Positions 46,662-56,800 of a stretch of 64,000 nt of DNA are shown here, piece by piece. Source of the DNA: an uncultured Flavobacteriales bacterium (GTDB lineage: Bacteria > Bacteroidota > Bacteroidia > Flavobacteriales_G > Salibacteraceae); the NCBI GenBank assembly GCA_937899835.1, contig CALCCE010000238.1, forward strand, positions 38,538 through 102,537, given 5' to 3'. Each line of letters begins with the position of its first letter. Position 1 is the stretch's first letter. Both the position numbers and the translations under genes were made by a program. A model generated the notes under the pieces. That model ran no database searches and was not told the origin of the DNA. It worked only from the letters and a program-made list of their open reading frames with translations.

Positions 46662-47522
46662 ATGAAAAAAGCCATTCTTCTTTCTGCAGGCCTTTCGGCA
46701 GTGGTGACTGCGTTGTTGGTACTGAGTTGGGTAGAGATCAGCGATCAGATGCAACAGCCCAAAGCCGATGTTTACCACGATGTCCAATCAGAAACTTTAA
46801 AGGAGACACGGGAAATTCTGGTGCACCTCCCCAAAGGTTATTCGGCCGAAAAACAATACCCGGTCATATATGTGTTGGATGGAGGGTCCAATGATTTTAG
46901 TTTGGCGGCCGTGGTGGAGATTTTAAGTCAAACCGCAACCGTAAAACCTACCATCGTGGTAGGCATTCCAAACACATACCGCAACCGGGACCTTACACCG
47001 CCCTTTATGTTCCGGCAAACCGGTGGTGCCCAAAAAGGGGAGGGAAACCGCTTTCTTACTTTTTTAGAAACGGAGCTGTTCCCCATGATTGCCTCAAAAT
47101 ACGCTACCTCTGGACATCGCTTGTTGGTGGGCCATTCCAGGGGAGGGTTGTATGCTTTTTACGCGGCCCTCGAAAAACCAAGTTTGTTCGATGCGGTATT
47201 TTGTTTCAGCCCGGCCTTTTGGCGAGACGATCAAGCGATGGTACAACGCGTGGATAAAAAACGGAGTACTGATTTTATCCTCCTTCCGTGGCTCTACCTT
47301 AGCTTGGGCACCGAAGAAAACGACAAAATGAAACAGGGCTTTGCCTCTATGCTTACGGTTTTAGAAGCCAAGGTACCCGGGCGCTTCACAGGGGTGTATA
47401 CCGAGCAGGCCAACCACCATAACAACCTCTATCAATCCGCCCCGAAGGCATTGGCCGCATGGGCCAAATGGCAAGGGGCTGGTGCCACTACAGAAGCAAC
47501 GCCAACAAATCCTGGAAAATAA
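46662..47522 (+). CDS. Putative esterase (esterase D / IroE-Fes fold)
   Basis: A 286-residue protein with an N-terminal signal or anchor (LLSAGLSAVVTALLVLSW). Alpha/beta hydrolase of the PF00756 type: YPVIYVLDGGSNDF (about 66-79), nucleophile Ser159 in VGHSRGGLYAFYA, and a C-terminal His in ANHHNN. Relatives cleave siderophore esters, acyl glycerols or other esters in the periplasm; the substrate is not evident. The ATG at 46662 is used because the upstream TTG at 46647 adds only five residues. Confidence 0.85.
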   Translation: MKKAILLSAGLSAVVTALLVLSWVEISDQMQQPKADVYHDVQSETLKETREILVHLPKGYSAEKQYPVIYVLDGGSNDFSLAAVVEILSQTATVKPTIVVGIPNTYRNRDLTPPFMFRQTGGAQKGEGNRFLTFLETELFPMIASKYATSGHRLLVGHSRGGLYAFYAALEKPSLFDAVFCFSPAFWRDDQAMVQRVDKKRSTDFILLPWLYLSLGTEENDKMKQGFASMLTVLEAKVPGRFTGVYTEQANHHNNLYQSAPKALAAWAKWQGAGATTEATPTNPGK

Positions 47523-47658
47523 CTTTAGGTGTTAATTCTAAATGTATTGATTTGTAATGACTTTAGCTGTGATTTGTTTATGTAAAACGCACAAGTAAAT
47601 GGTCCCTTGGCTTGCCTGACTTTTGGATGCGGAAAGAAAGCCCTCAAGGAGCTATGGT

Positions 47659-48717
47659 TTATTCCAAACGCAGAAAAAAATTGTTGCCAACATCCCGGGC
47701 ATTGACCACATACAACTGGTTTTGATAAATTTCCATAGATCCGCCCGGGCTGGTAAGACCTCCGCCGACCTCGCTCCAATACTCTCCATTCCATTTGGCA
47801 ATGTTGGAGGTGTTAATGGTTCCGGCTTGGTTGAAAGTACCGCTCACGAAAAGCTCTTTTCCGTTGACTTTCAAATCACTGATGACCTGAGCAAAGGGGA
47901 TGTCAGCGGTTATGCCCGTGCCCAGCGCTTCCCAATTTTCCCCATCCCAGGCAGCGATATGGTATGCGGGTTCACCTCCGGCCTCAACAAAGTTGCCGCT
48001 TACGACCAATTTGCCGTCGTATGTCACCATGTTGTGCACCGGACCGTCCGTTCCTCTGCCTAAGGCCAACCAATTTCGGCCGTTCCATCGGGCAATGAAG
48101 TTGGTTGGGTTACCACCTGCTGCGGTGAAGTTGCCAGCGGCTATCAAATCACTTTTGTACACGATCAAGTCGTGTATCCTACCGTTTGTACCGGTGCCAA
48201 CGGTGGTAATTGTGCCATTGGATTCCATGTGAAGGTAAGGGGCATCAAAAGCACCAAACACGAGACTGCCATCGTAAATGGCAAGCCCATAGATGTTGGA
48301 AATCACTCCGGGACTACTGAACTGAGCCTCCCATTGGCTGGAACCGGAACGGTATTTAAAAACATTGCCCCCAACCAGGCTGCCAGTAGCGTACAAGTCC
48401 TCATCAAGCACATAAAGACGGGTAAAGCCAAAGCCCAAATCTACGTTGGACTGAAATTGAGGGGTTACCGTATCGCTTTCGTAATAGCCCACATAAGTAT
48501 GCAGGGTGGAATCCTTGTAAACACTGTCGTAGGCCAGCCATAGCTTGTTTTCGTATACGGCAAGGTCATTGACAAATGCTTGAAAAGCAGCATCGACTTC
48601 CACCCATTTTGTTCCAGTAACTGGGACATAAGATGGCGTATCGGGTTCAGGATTTTCGTCTTTCTTACAAGCACTGAAAAGCATGAAAAGAAGGGCGAGC
48701 AATGACCAGAACTTCAT
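47659..48717 (-). CDS. Beta-propeller lipoprotein
   Basis: A 352-residue lipoprotein (signal LLALLFMLFSAC, then KKDENPEPDTP). The body consists of repeated blades like KSDLIAAGNFTAAGGNPTNF, GKLVVSGNFVEAGGEPAYHIAAWDG and NWEALGTGI, giving a predicted six- or seven-bladed propeller. The same blade type occurs in the T9SS protein at 35895-37742. No enzymatic residues are evident, so it is probably a surface binding protein. The frame is open upstream to 48771, but the lipobox fixes the start at 48717. Confidence 0.85.
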   Translation of the reverse strand: MKFWSLLALLFMLFSACKKDENPEPDTPSYVPVTGTKWVEVDAAFQAFVNDLAVYENKLWLAYDSVYKDSTLHTYVGYYESDTVTPQFQSNVDLGFGFTRLYVLDEDLYATGSLVGGNVFKYRSGSSQWEAQFSSPGVISNIYGLAIYDGSLVFGAFDAPYLHMESNGTITTVGTGTNGRIHDLIVYKSDLIAAGNFTAAGGNPTNFIARWNGRNWLALGRGTDGPVHNMVTYDGKLVVSGNFVEAGGEPAYHIAAWDGENWEALGTGITADIPFAQVISDLKVNGKELFVSGTFNQAGTINTSNIAKWNGEYWSEVGGGLTSPGGSMEIYQNQLYVVNARDVGNNFFLRLE

Positions 48718-48822
48718 GGAGGTAGTATTGGGTGAATCCATTGGGGTTAGATGCATCAAGCATAGCGCCAACTGATGTGGACGGAGGACGCTCTCTTCTT
48801 AATGGATACCAGCCTAAGGCGA

Positions 48823-49134
48823 TTAGTTGCAAATACTTTCGCGGAAAGCTGCTCGCTTTTGCCGATTGCAGGCGCTACAATGATGTACCAGTGCCAGTCT
48901 TCTGTTGGGCCATTTTGGGCGTAAACAGCCCATGCATTTCCAGGCCCTTGCATTGGGATAAGCCGTGTTTTCGTAATCAGGACAGCCACGCCCATAGTTC
49001 GCTTGAACAAGTGTAATCTTCATTTTGTGCTGATGAAAAGCACAGGTTCTGCTTCCTTTTGCTTGGATTCCATTGTGAATGATGCAGGAAGTAAACCCCG
49101 GCAGGAGCAATATAAAAAGGAAGAGGTGCTTCAT
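48823..49134 (-). CDS. Small Cys/His-rich lipoprotein
   Basis: A 103-residue protein with a lipoprotein signal (LFLFILLLPGFTSC). The mature part has the pattern C-AFHQHKMKI...YGRGCPDYENTAYPNA...CMGCLRP...HHCSACNRQK, that is, spaced Cys and His residues. I recall small lipoproteins with the same order in other Bacteroidota: C-x2-H near the start, YG, then a Tyr-Pro-Asn-Ala stretch and a final C-x2-C. The pattern could bind metal, but this is not shown. An overlapping frame at 48756-49010 is dismissed as a shadow. Confidence 0.6.
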   Translation of the reverse strand: MKHLFLFILLLPGFTSCIIHNGIQAKGSRTCAFHQHKMKITLVQANYGRGCPDYENTAYPNARAWKCMGCLRPKWPNRRLALVHHCSACNRQKRAAFRESICN

Positions 49135-49199
49135 GGATGGGAATTGTAGCTTAAAAATAAGAGATTTGGATTTCAATAGTTCACCCATTGCGCCATTCT

Positions 49200-49856
49200 A
49201 TGAATACCCTTGCTCTTCGATTTTTTGCGTGGATCACTTTTGTAATTACAGGTTGCGGGTATTTAGTTGGTTGCACATCTTCTCCTGAAGCAACCACTCC
49301 GATGGCGTCCATTAAAGGTGCTCCATATCCCCGGTTGATATTAATGAACGATAGCCAAATGGGCATCAACCATCAAATCATAGAATGGGAGGAGTTGGAA
49401 AAACAATTAGCAATTGTAAAATGGGATGACCCGGAAAACAAGGCGCTATTCATCGAGGTAGTTGGGGGATTTCATTTTGGAAAGTTGTCTTCCTTGGAAG
49501 AACGTTTTGCCAAAGCATCGATCGACACGCTTCAGTATCGATTTGAACATAAACGCATCCGCAAGCACTTGGTAAGCGCAGGAAAAAAGAACCTGAGCAT
49601 CAGGTTAACCCGAAAAAACACCTTGTTTTGGGATACTATGGCAGTTGCAGATGATGCGTGGTTGCAGGATAAGATTGAGGAGGAACGGGAAAATACCGGG
49701 ACCAATACCCTCTATTTTTTAGTCGAAAATGGTGTGGGATATGAGCATTATATTGACCAAAAGTTGAGGTTGGAAGAATTGTTGCATTCCATTGATTCAT
49801 CCATAGTACTTACCGAAGATGCTCCCCATGATTACTATAAAGAAGTAGCGCTCTAA
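49200..49856 (+). CDS. Hypothetical lipoprotein
   Basis: A 218-residue protein with a hydrophobic N-terminus and a lipobox (GYLVGC near residue 25). The body contains YPRLILMNDSQMGINHQIIEWEELEKQL, with one FIEVVGGFHFG-like strand and a charged C-terminal half. I recognise no family. The neighbouring small lipoprotein gene on the other strand starts 66 bases away, so both are expressed from a shared divergent region. Confidence 0.65.
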   Translation: MNTLALRFFAWITFVITGCGYLVGCTSSPEATTPMASIKGAPYPRLILMNDSQMGINHQIIEWEELEKQLAIVKWDDPENKALFIEVVGGFHFGKLSSLEERFAKASIDTLQYRFEHKRIRKHLVSAGKKNLSIRLTRKNTLFWDTMAVADDAWLQDKIEEERENTGTNTLYFLVENGVGYEHYIDQKLRLEELLHSIDSSIVLTEDAPHDYYKEVAL

Positions 49857-50317
49857 TAACCCTCGAATTGGGTCTTTTTCAACTGGTAAAACAGAAAAAA
49901 GATAAGATAGAGTTCTGTGAGATGTACATCCGCCCCTTCGGAATGACACCCGAGTGCTCACTAAATCGTTTCCGCTTTTCATTGGAGCTGGTCCGATGCA
50001 GCGGTTAGGTTGATATGAAAATTGGAGGGATATTTTAGATGACCTTTGCTAAAACCAGTTTTAAGAAATCAAGAATAGATTTTAAGAAACTCTATTTTTG
50101 CGCTTCCAGTAAATTCAAGAATCATTATTCGAGTCCTCATTTCATATTATTTTTAATTTACCTTCAATAGCTTTCCAATAGCTATATGAGAAATCCTGTG
50201 GCTTTATAGTAGCCTTTTCCATTGCCTTGTGTATTTTTTAGTAGGCGAATGGGTTATGACTTATTTGTAGCCAGTTTGTCTCAAGGTTTCCACCTTTCCA
50301 ATTTGCCCTAAGGAAAA
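49857..50317. other. AT-rich intergenic gap, nothing recognised
   Basis: About 460 bp between the lipoprotein gene and the TPR kinase gene. The right two thirds are visibly AT-rich with T-runs; an antisense frame at 49797-49982 has no support. Presumably it holds the promoter of the kinase gene, but I find no clear -33/-7 pair. Confidence 0.4.
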
Positions 50318-52447
50318 ATGTGCATGTATAGCTTCCGGCCCACCAGAGTCGGCAACGGTTATCATCGTTTGTCGATTTTCTACTTAATTGTATTGCTTCT
50401 TTTCTCGATAGTCCAGGGGGGAGAGGTGTATGCTACCTCATTTTCTCCAGCTCAACAATACCGCTTAGACAGCTTACAGTTAGCCGCAGAGCAAGCGGAG
50501 GGCGAGCCCTTGGTGCGGCTTTACCTTAAAATGTTTGAAACCGTTTATTACACGGATGTTCAACAAGCGTTGAACTATGGGGAAATAGCATTGGAGAAGG
50601 CATTGCTTACGGAGAACCGCATGTTGGTTGCGGGGAGCGAAATGAACCTGGCTTCCGCACACATGCAATTGGGTGAAATAGACCTTGCACTGCACCATCA
50701 TCAAAAAGCAGAAACCGAATTCATGCACCTACAGGATACCTTTCGGTTGGGAATGTGCTGGTCTAACATGGCCAACATTTTTGTGCTGAAAGCGGAACTC
50801 GATAGTGCCTTAGCCTACGTTCGAAAATCGTTGAAAGCGGCTACGCAAGTGGGAGACAGTGTTGGAGTAGCCATTGCCCACGAAGCCATGGCTTCTAATC
50901 TGGCAGCCCTTGGTCGGTTAGACAGCGCCTTGCTTCACTATTTGCAAGCCCTGGACCTGTTTTTGGAGTTTGACATGCAACTGGCGCGAGGAGTTTGTTT
51001 GGGCAACCTCGGGGAGTTGTTTTTCTCCTATCAATTGTGGGAAGAAGCAGAAGAATGCTTTTCGGAAGCGCTGCTGATCGCCCAAAAAGAAAAGAATTTA
51101 GGCTCTGAGGCCCGCATGGAGGCCATGTTGGGCCGCTTGTATTCCGAACAAGGTGACTTGGAAAAAGCCAATTCCTATTATGTAAACTTGTTAGCATTAC
51201 TTCGAGCAGAACCGCCTTCCAATGAGCAATTTATGGCTTATCTGGGGTTGGGCAAGGTGGCCCTGAAAACAGATTCTGCACAACGGGCCAAGGCACATTT
51301 TCAAGAAGCCTTGAAAATAGCCATTGGATTAGAACAAACCGATTGCATCGCCAGTGGCTACCTCGGGTTGGGACAAGCCGAACTACGCCTCAATGCCGTG
51401 GATGCCGCAAAGTTGGCCTTTGAAAGCGGTTTAAAAGCTAGCCAAAGCCTTTCACCCAGTCCTGTTATTATGGAGTTAAAACACCAAATGGGGCTCCTTT
51501 TGCAGCAAGAAGGCAGAAATGAAACAGCATCTGCATTTTTGGAAGAAGCGGCCGTCATCCGCGATTCTTTATCAGGATTGAGGGGGCAGGTACAGTTGAG
51601 TAAAGCAAGAGCCGATTATAAAGCCATGCAAGCCAAACGCTTGCAACAAGAAATGGACCGTCAACAAGCCGAGTTGGCGTCTCGTCAAGACCGTATTCAA
51701 GAACAAGATTTCTTGTTGGTGCTCTGGATTTTTATAGCCTTGGCGGGCATAGTGGCTTTGGGACTGATCGGTTATTTTTTGAAAAACCGATGGAACAGCC
51801 GCATTCGATTAGAACGCCGGAAGCGGGCCCAATCGGTGTTGCAAGCCGACCAAAAAGCCCGGGAAGACATTTCTCGCGACTTGCACGATGGCGTTGGACA
51901 ACTTTTGACCGCGGCCCGCTACCGCCTCAACGGATTGTCGGAAGAAGAGATACCGCAAGAAGAAACCGAACTGGAAAAGGTAGATCAACTGCTGGAAGAT
52001 GCTTTGGCGCAAGTGCGCACCACTTCCCGGTTGAGTATGCCCCGCCTGCTCAAAGAACAAGGGCTGGAAGCTGGTTTCCGTGAGATGTTATCGTTGAGCC
52101 TTGGAAAATCGATCGTCACCTGGCATTTCGGTGCCTCAGGTTTGGAGCAACCCTTGCCACAGGCCTTGCAAATACATGTTTTCCGTATGGGGCAAGAATT
52201 GGTGAGCAACACTTTGAAGCACGCCAAAGCCAGCCACCTGCGGGTGTCCCTCTTTTGCCGGGATCAACAATTGCACCTGCTGATGGAGGACGATGGTATC
52301 GGTTTCGATTTCAGCTCCTGTGATGGAAAAGGTGCCGGCCTGAGCAATTTGATGTCGCGCACGGAATTGTTGCAAGGTACGCTGTCCGTAGAACGCCTTC
52401 AACCCAAAGGACAAATCACCAAAATCATCCTACCTACAACTGCTTAA
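50318..52447 (+). CDS. TPR-containing sensor histidine kinase (HisKA_3 / NarX type)
   Basis: A 709-residue protein: hydrophobic N-terminus (about 20-40, IFYLIVLLLFSIVQGG), TPR repeats (about 60-430, e.g. GMCWSNMANIFVLKAELDSALAYVRKSL), a coiled coil with many Gln and Arg, one membrane helix (about 465-488, LVLWIFIALAGIVALGLIGYF), then HisKA_3 with phospho-acceptor His523 (DISRDLHDGVGQLL) and HATPase_c with N box ELVSNTLKHAKA and DDGIGFDF, GAGLSNL. It overlaps the following NarL-type regulator by one base (TAATG), and is its likely partner. A second ATG lies two codons downstream of the chosen one. Confidence 0.92.
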   Translation: MCMYSFRPTRVGNGYHRLSIFYLIVLLLFSIVQGGEVYATSFSPAQQYRLDSLQLAAEQAEGEPLVRLYLKMFETVYYTDVQQALNYGEIALEKALLTENRMLVAGSEMNLASAHMQLGEIDLALHHHQKAETEFMHLQDTFRLGMCWSNMANIFVLKAELDSALAYVRKSLKAATQVGDSVGVAIAHEAMASNLAALGRLDSALLHYLQALDLFLEFDMQLARGVCLGNLGELFFSYQLWEEAEECFSEALLIAQKEKNLGSEARMEAMLGRLYSEQGDLEKANSYYVNLLALLRAEPPSNEQFMAYLGLGKVALKTDSAQRAKAHFQEALKIAIGLEQTDCIASGYLGLGQAELRLNAVDAAKLAFESGLKASQSLSPSPVIMELKHQMGLLLQQEGRNETASAFLEEAAVIRDSLSGLRGQVQLSKARADYKAMQAKRLQQEMDRQQAELASRQDRIQEQDFLLVLWIFIALAGIVALGLIGYFLKNRWNSRIRLERRKRAQSVLQADQKAREDISRDLHDGVGQLLTAARYRLNGLSEEEIPQEETELEKVDQLLEDALAQVRTTSRLSMPRLLKEQGLEAGFREMLSLSLGKSIVTWHFGASGLEQPLPQALQIHVFRMGQELVSNTLKHAKASHLRVSLFCRDQQLHLLMEDDGIGFDFSSCDGKGAGLSNLMSRTELLQGTLSVERLQPKGQITKIILPTTA

Positions 52448-53079
52448 TGCCCCTGAACCGAATTCTATTAGTGGACGACCACCCTATTATGAGCGAAGGC
52501 CTGGCCATGTTGCTCAACAAAGACCCGCGTTTTAGTGTGGCCGGCACTGCCGTAAATGGCCCTGAGTGCTTGCAACAATTGGCGGTTGAAAAAATCGACT
52601 TGTTGGTAGTAGATCACCAAATGCCTGGTCTCACCGGCTTAGAGCTCTTGAAAAGTTGTCGAAAACAATATCCTGCGGTAAAAGTGGTGTTGCTCACCAT
52701 GGTGGTAGACCGCCAATTGATTGAAGATTATTTGGAAGCAGGGGCGAAGGGCTGCCTGCAAAAACAGGATCGCCCTAAAGAATTGCTCTATGGACTGGCA
52801 CAAGTAGCCGCTGGCGAACAATACTTGTCTACTACCGTGGCCCGCATCTTGGCACAACAATTACAGGGAGGACAACAGCGCATGCCCATTAGCCTCACCG
52901 GTGCTGAGAAAGAGGTTTTGAGATGGATTGGCCGTGGGCTTTCGGTTACTGAAATTGCCCAACAGCGGCAGACCAGCAACAATACGGTAGCCCGTCAAAA
53001 ACAAAGCATCATGGACAAGCTCGATATCCACCGGGAAATCAAATTGGTCCACTATGCCATCCGCCACGGATGGACTTGA
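52447..53079 (+). CDS. NarL-family response regulator
   Basis: A 210-residue regulator. Receiver with LLVDDHP and predicted phospho-acceptor Asp56 (LLVVDHQMPGLTG), and a LuxR-type DNA-binding domain (about 145-208; LTGAEKEVLRWIGRGLSVTEIAQQR, SNNTVARQKQSIMDKL). Its start overlaps the stop of the HisKA_3 TPR kinase gene, which is a standard pairing for this regulator class. Confidence 0.95.
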   Translation: MPLNRILLVDDHPIMSEGLAMLLNKDPRFSVAGTAVNGPECLQQLAVEKIDLLVVDHQMPGLTGLELLKSCRKQYPAVKVVLLTMVVDRQLIEDYLEAGAKGCLQKQDRPKELLYGLAQVAAGEQYLSTTVARILAQQLQGGQQRMPISLTGAEKEVLRWIGRGLSVTEIAQQRQTSNNTVARQKQSIMDKLDIHREIKLVHYAIRHGWT

Positions 53080-53097
53080 GAAAGTTTCATTTCGTTT

Positions 53098-53664
53098 TCA
53101 GGGCACTAACCAGGAACCAGCCCAATTGTCTGAAGCATGAAAGCGCGCCCTCAAGTGCTCTCCTCGTCCCAGCTGTAGCAGTTCTACTGCATAGGGCTGG
53201 GTCACCAGCACCCTAAAGTTTTCCGCCAACGTGGATTCATCCCATTGCATCCCATCTTTTGGCTTTGCAATGGGGGTGCCGGGAGGCAACACCGTGGTGT
53301 AAGACCTCGCTGCATAGCCCTGAGCCTTAGGGAGGTGCACATCGAATAAACTGCCGTTTTGGTGCACGTCTACCGAAGCCGATACAATCACCTGCACCTG
53401 TTTTTTAGGGTGGTAGAACAACAATTGACACCGGTGATCGGCTTGCAGTTGTGGTAATTTTCGGCTTCGGGCATCGGTGTAGATCACCAAACCAAAATCT
53501 TCCTGTACTTGCCGCAACACCACATACCGGCTGTGCACACCCTCACCGGCAGTGCTCATGACCACAAAGCGAAAAGGGTGCTTTTTATCTACCGCTCCCC
53601 GGCGGAGTTCTTGTTTCAAGGTTTGCCAAACCTCAGCAAGTGAATCGGAAGGTGCTATGAGCAT
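53098..53664 (-). CDS. Pyridoxamine 5'-phosphate oxidase-like FMN-binding protein
   Basis: A 188-residue split-barrel flavoprotein of the PNPOx-like group. Features: PFRFVVMSTAGEGVHSRYVVLRQV near the N-terminus (FMN phosphate contact), VIYTDARSRKLPQL, CQLLFYHPKKQVQV (strands of the barrel), and a C-terminal RFHASDNWAGSWLVP. It lacks some residues of true PdxH and is shorter, so a heme- or flavin-reducing relative is as likely as vitamin B6 oxidation. Single gene, convergent with the NarL-type regulator. Confidence 0.82.
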   Translation of the reverse strand: MLIAPSDSLAEVWQTLKQELRRGAVDKKHPFRFVVMSTAGEGVHSRYVVLRQVQEDFGLVIYTDARSRKLPQLQADHRCQLLFYHPKKQVQVIVSASVDVHQNGSLFDVHLPKAQGYAARSYTTVLPPGTPIAKPKDGMQWDESTLAENFRVLVTQPYAVELLQLGRGEHLRARFHASDNWAGSWLVP

Positions 53665-53766
53665 GGAAGAAAGCTTTCCTAAGAAAGTGTTGAAGCAAGA
53701 ATTTGTTCAGGGAATTGGAGAGTTAATGGCTACCTGCACCGTTACCTCACTGATATAAAAACAAAA

Positions 53767-53793
53767 AACCGTTGACAAGCAACGGTTTTCTGT
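53767..53793. terminator. Hairpin terminator before the giant T9SS gene
   Basis: Stem AACCGTTG (53767-53774) and CAACGGTT (53780-53787), loop ACAAG, followed by TTCTGTTT. On the minus strand the T-rich side reads toward the A-rich left flank, so it may serve the minus-strand gene ending at 53812 as well. Confidence 0.6.
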
Positions 53794-53811
53794 TTCAGCT
53801 TTTGTTACGGA

Positions 53812-56800
53812 CTAATGTTTCAAAAGCGAACCTTGGAGGAGGCGCATGCCTTCGGGGTCGTTCACTACGTAGAGGTAGCTTCCGGAGGGTAGTGCGCTAA
53901 GGTTGTTCATTTCCAACTCGCTGTAACCTTCCGCTACTTGAAAGGCTTGCTGGAACACCTGCTTTCCACTGGCATCAAACAACATTACCGTTACTTGTTG
54001 CTGGGCGCCTGAGGTCAGTGGAATGGCCAGGCGGTTTTCAAACGGGTTGGGGTAGGGATCGATCAAGGCAGAACTGATACTCAGCGGTTCTCTTTCTACT
54101 TCAAGCCGCAATTCGGCGGAAGCGAACTGCGCATCAAACACCAGGCTTTTATCCGTTTTCAGGTGCACTAATCCTTGGAAACTGCCCGTTGCTTGTCGCA
54201 CTTTGAGGGTCACAAAAAACAGCGGTTGATCGTTGGTGATGGATACGCCATCGGCATCGTTTGTATGCCTAAGGCCGGATATCGTGTTGCCCTCGGTGTG
54301 ATAGCGCGCTTGTTCCATTGGCAACTGTTCGTTGGCGCTCACCTCTACCAATTCAACGTGCGAGGCGTCCCATTCCATTTGGTATTGGTAGGCAATGCGG
54401 TTTTGAAAGGCATCAGCATAAACGGGCAGTGTCACCACTTCACCCGCAGCAAGTGGCTTGTCTTTCAGCCTAAATAACATGTTTTTTCCGGTGGCCAATC
54501 GGTTGGCCGGATCGGAGGTGGCATTCAAATCGCCCATTTTAATGCCAATAAAATCCTGGCTGGTCAGGTTTTGAGACAAGCCAGTGATGGATATGGCTTC
54601 CGGAAATCCACTGGCAAAGGGATCACTTGGGTCGGGAAATACGAAATCGGATGGCACAAAGCGCCAGGAATCTACATTTGAAAATTCAGTAGTGATGTAG
54701 AGGACCAGGTTTTGTATCTCAATGAGGTCAAAAGAGTTGATCGACCCACTGTTGTCCACATCGGCGGCAATCATTTTATAAGGCGAATTCAACAATTCGA
54801 TTCCTTGCAGGTGACGCGAGATCAATACCACATCTAAGCCAGAAACTCCATTTCGGTCGTCGATGTCTTTTTGAGGGGAGATTTCCAGGTTAGCCCCAAT
54901 CGGCAAACCATCAAACAGATAATCTCCTGCAGTACCATTGGTTTGGGTTGTATTGCTTACCGACACCGCCACTTGTTGTACGGCAATGCCATCTTCGGTG
55001 CGCACAGTTCCACTTACTTGAGCAGTAGTGAGCGTAGGCGTTTGAATGGCGAAAGCACCACGGCCAAAGGTGAAGACAAACAAGGTTTGGTCGTTGGCCC
55101 GAAAATCGAGGTCGAAAATGGGCACATTGGGTATGGTCGCTTCCTTCACCCAATGCAGGCCACCGTCAAGCGTATAATACAAACCAAAGTCAGTTCCCGC
55201 ATAGATCACATATTCTGGCGCCTCGGTATTCAACGCCAAACAATTCACCGGTAGGTCTTGCGGCAAGTTGCCCGAGATGTTGTTCCATACCACTGGATCA
55301 GTACTTTGATCCGCCGTAAGTGCATTGGAAACTTTATAGATGTGGTTGTAATTTCCATGGCTGGTGAAAGCCAAAAACAATTGGGAATTGTTGTTGGGGT
55401 TGACCTCGATATCACCTACCGATTGACCAACCAGTTCATTGGGCCGGTCTGCATTTAATGGCACTACTGCGTCACTTTCCCCGGAGGAACCCGCATTGTC
55501 TTTTCGATACAACCTGTTGGAACTTGCTACAAACACTGTGGGGTCCAACTGATTGTCACAAGCCAACCTTGATGAATTAGCTGGCTGGAAACCACTGATA
55601 CGGGTCCAGGTATAACCATCGGGTGCAACGCCAGTCCAATCAAAACGCCAGATTCTGTCACTGGCAATGACGTAGAACTGGTTTTCATTGGCTTCGTTTA
55701 CCTCAAAGTTGGTGCGAAACCCAACCATACCACCGGTAGTTCCAAACACGGGATTGTTGCCCACATTGGTGCTAAAACACCCGGTTTGAGTATCATCATA
55801 ACTACAATTGGAGAGGGTAAGGGCGTTGGTGATGTCTACCTTACGGGAAACGTTGCCGTTTTGGCGAGAGGTATATCCGAAAATAGGCTCCGTCCTGCTG
55901 GCGTAACACCGAAAACCGTCTCCACCATCGATGCGGGTGGCAGTTCCACCAAAAGCGTTCATGTAAACTGTACCGTTGTCTTGTGTTCCGCCAATGGCTT
56001 TTAAGCCTGAAGACATGGCGCTACCGTGGTAGAATTGGGTTACTAAATAGCCACTGTTGAGTTTTTGAGTCGTATTGGCTACGGTGTTCCAATCGAAGCG
56101 GTATACACCACCGTCTGTGCCCACTAAAAACTTATCAGGGTTGTTGGGTTGGGGAGCATAGGCATGGTAATCATCATGACTGGTAGCCGATTTGGCCCAG
56201 GTGTTTCCTCCATCAAGTGAGAAATACATTTTAATGCCACCTACCACCAATTTATTAGGGTCCAAAGGATGTACACCAATTTGTAGCGTATAGCTCCCAT
56301 AAGTACCCGTGTTGGGGTGGTTCACCAAAGTCCAGGTGGCACCATAGTTGGTGCTTTTATACACCGCTTGCACCTTATTATAGGTAAATACTGCATACAC
56401 ATTGTTTTCCTGTGTCACACAATTGGCAATGCGCGTACGGCTGGAAAACATTCCCAGGGTATTTTGGGTATAGGAACCTAAGGTACCGTTGGGCGAATAG
56501 TAAACCGAACTGCGTCCAGCGACCAAAACTGCACCATTGCTAAAAGAAATGATGTCATTAATGAAATCGTTGTCGATGTGTTTGATCCAGGAAGCACCGC
56601 CATCATCCGATACCATTAGACCTTCGCTGGTTCCTACAAACACTCGGTTGGTGAGGTTGGGGTTATTGGAACAGGCAATACTGTTGCAGGTCACAAAATC
56701 GGAGTTGGTGGTAGTTGAGGAAAGCGCAGAAAAGGAAAGCCCTCCATCCGTAGATTTCATAACACCCATTCCGTTAAGGTAGGGATTGCCGCCCCCCAGG

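Noticed and set aside
48756..49010. 84-codon minus-strand frame
   Set aside because: Shadow of the small lipoprotein in another frame; it lacks a signal peptide and the Cys pattern.
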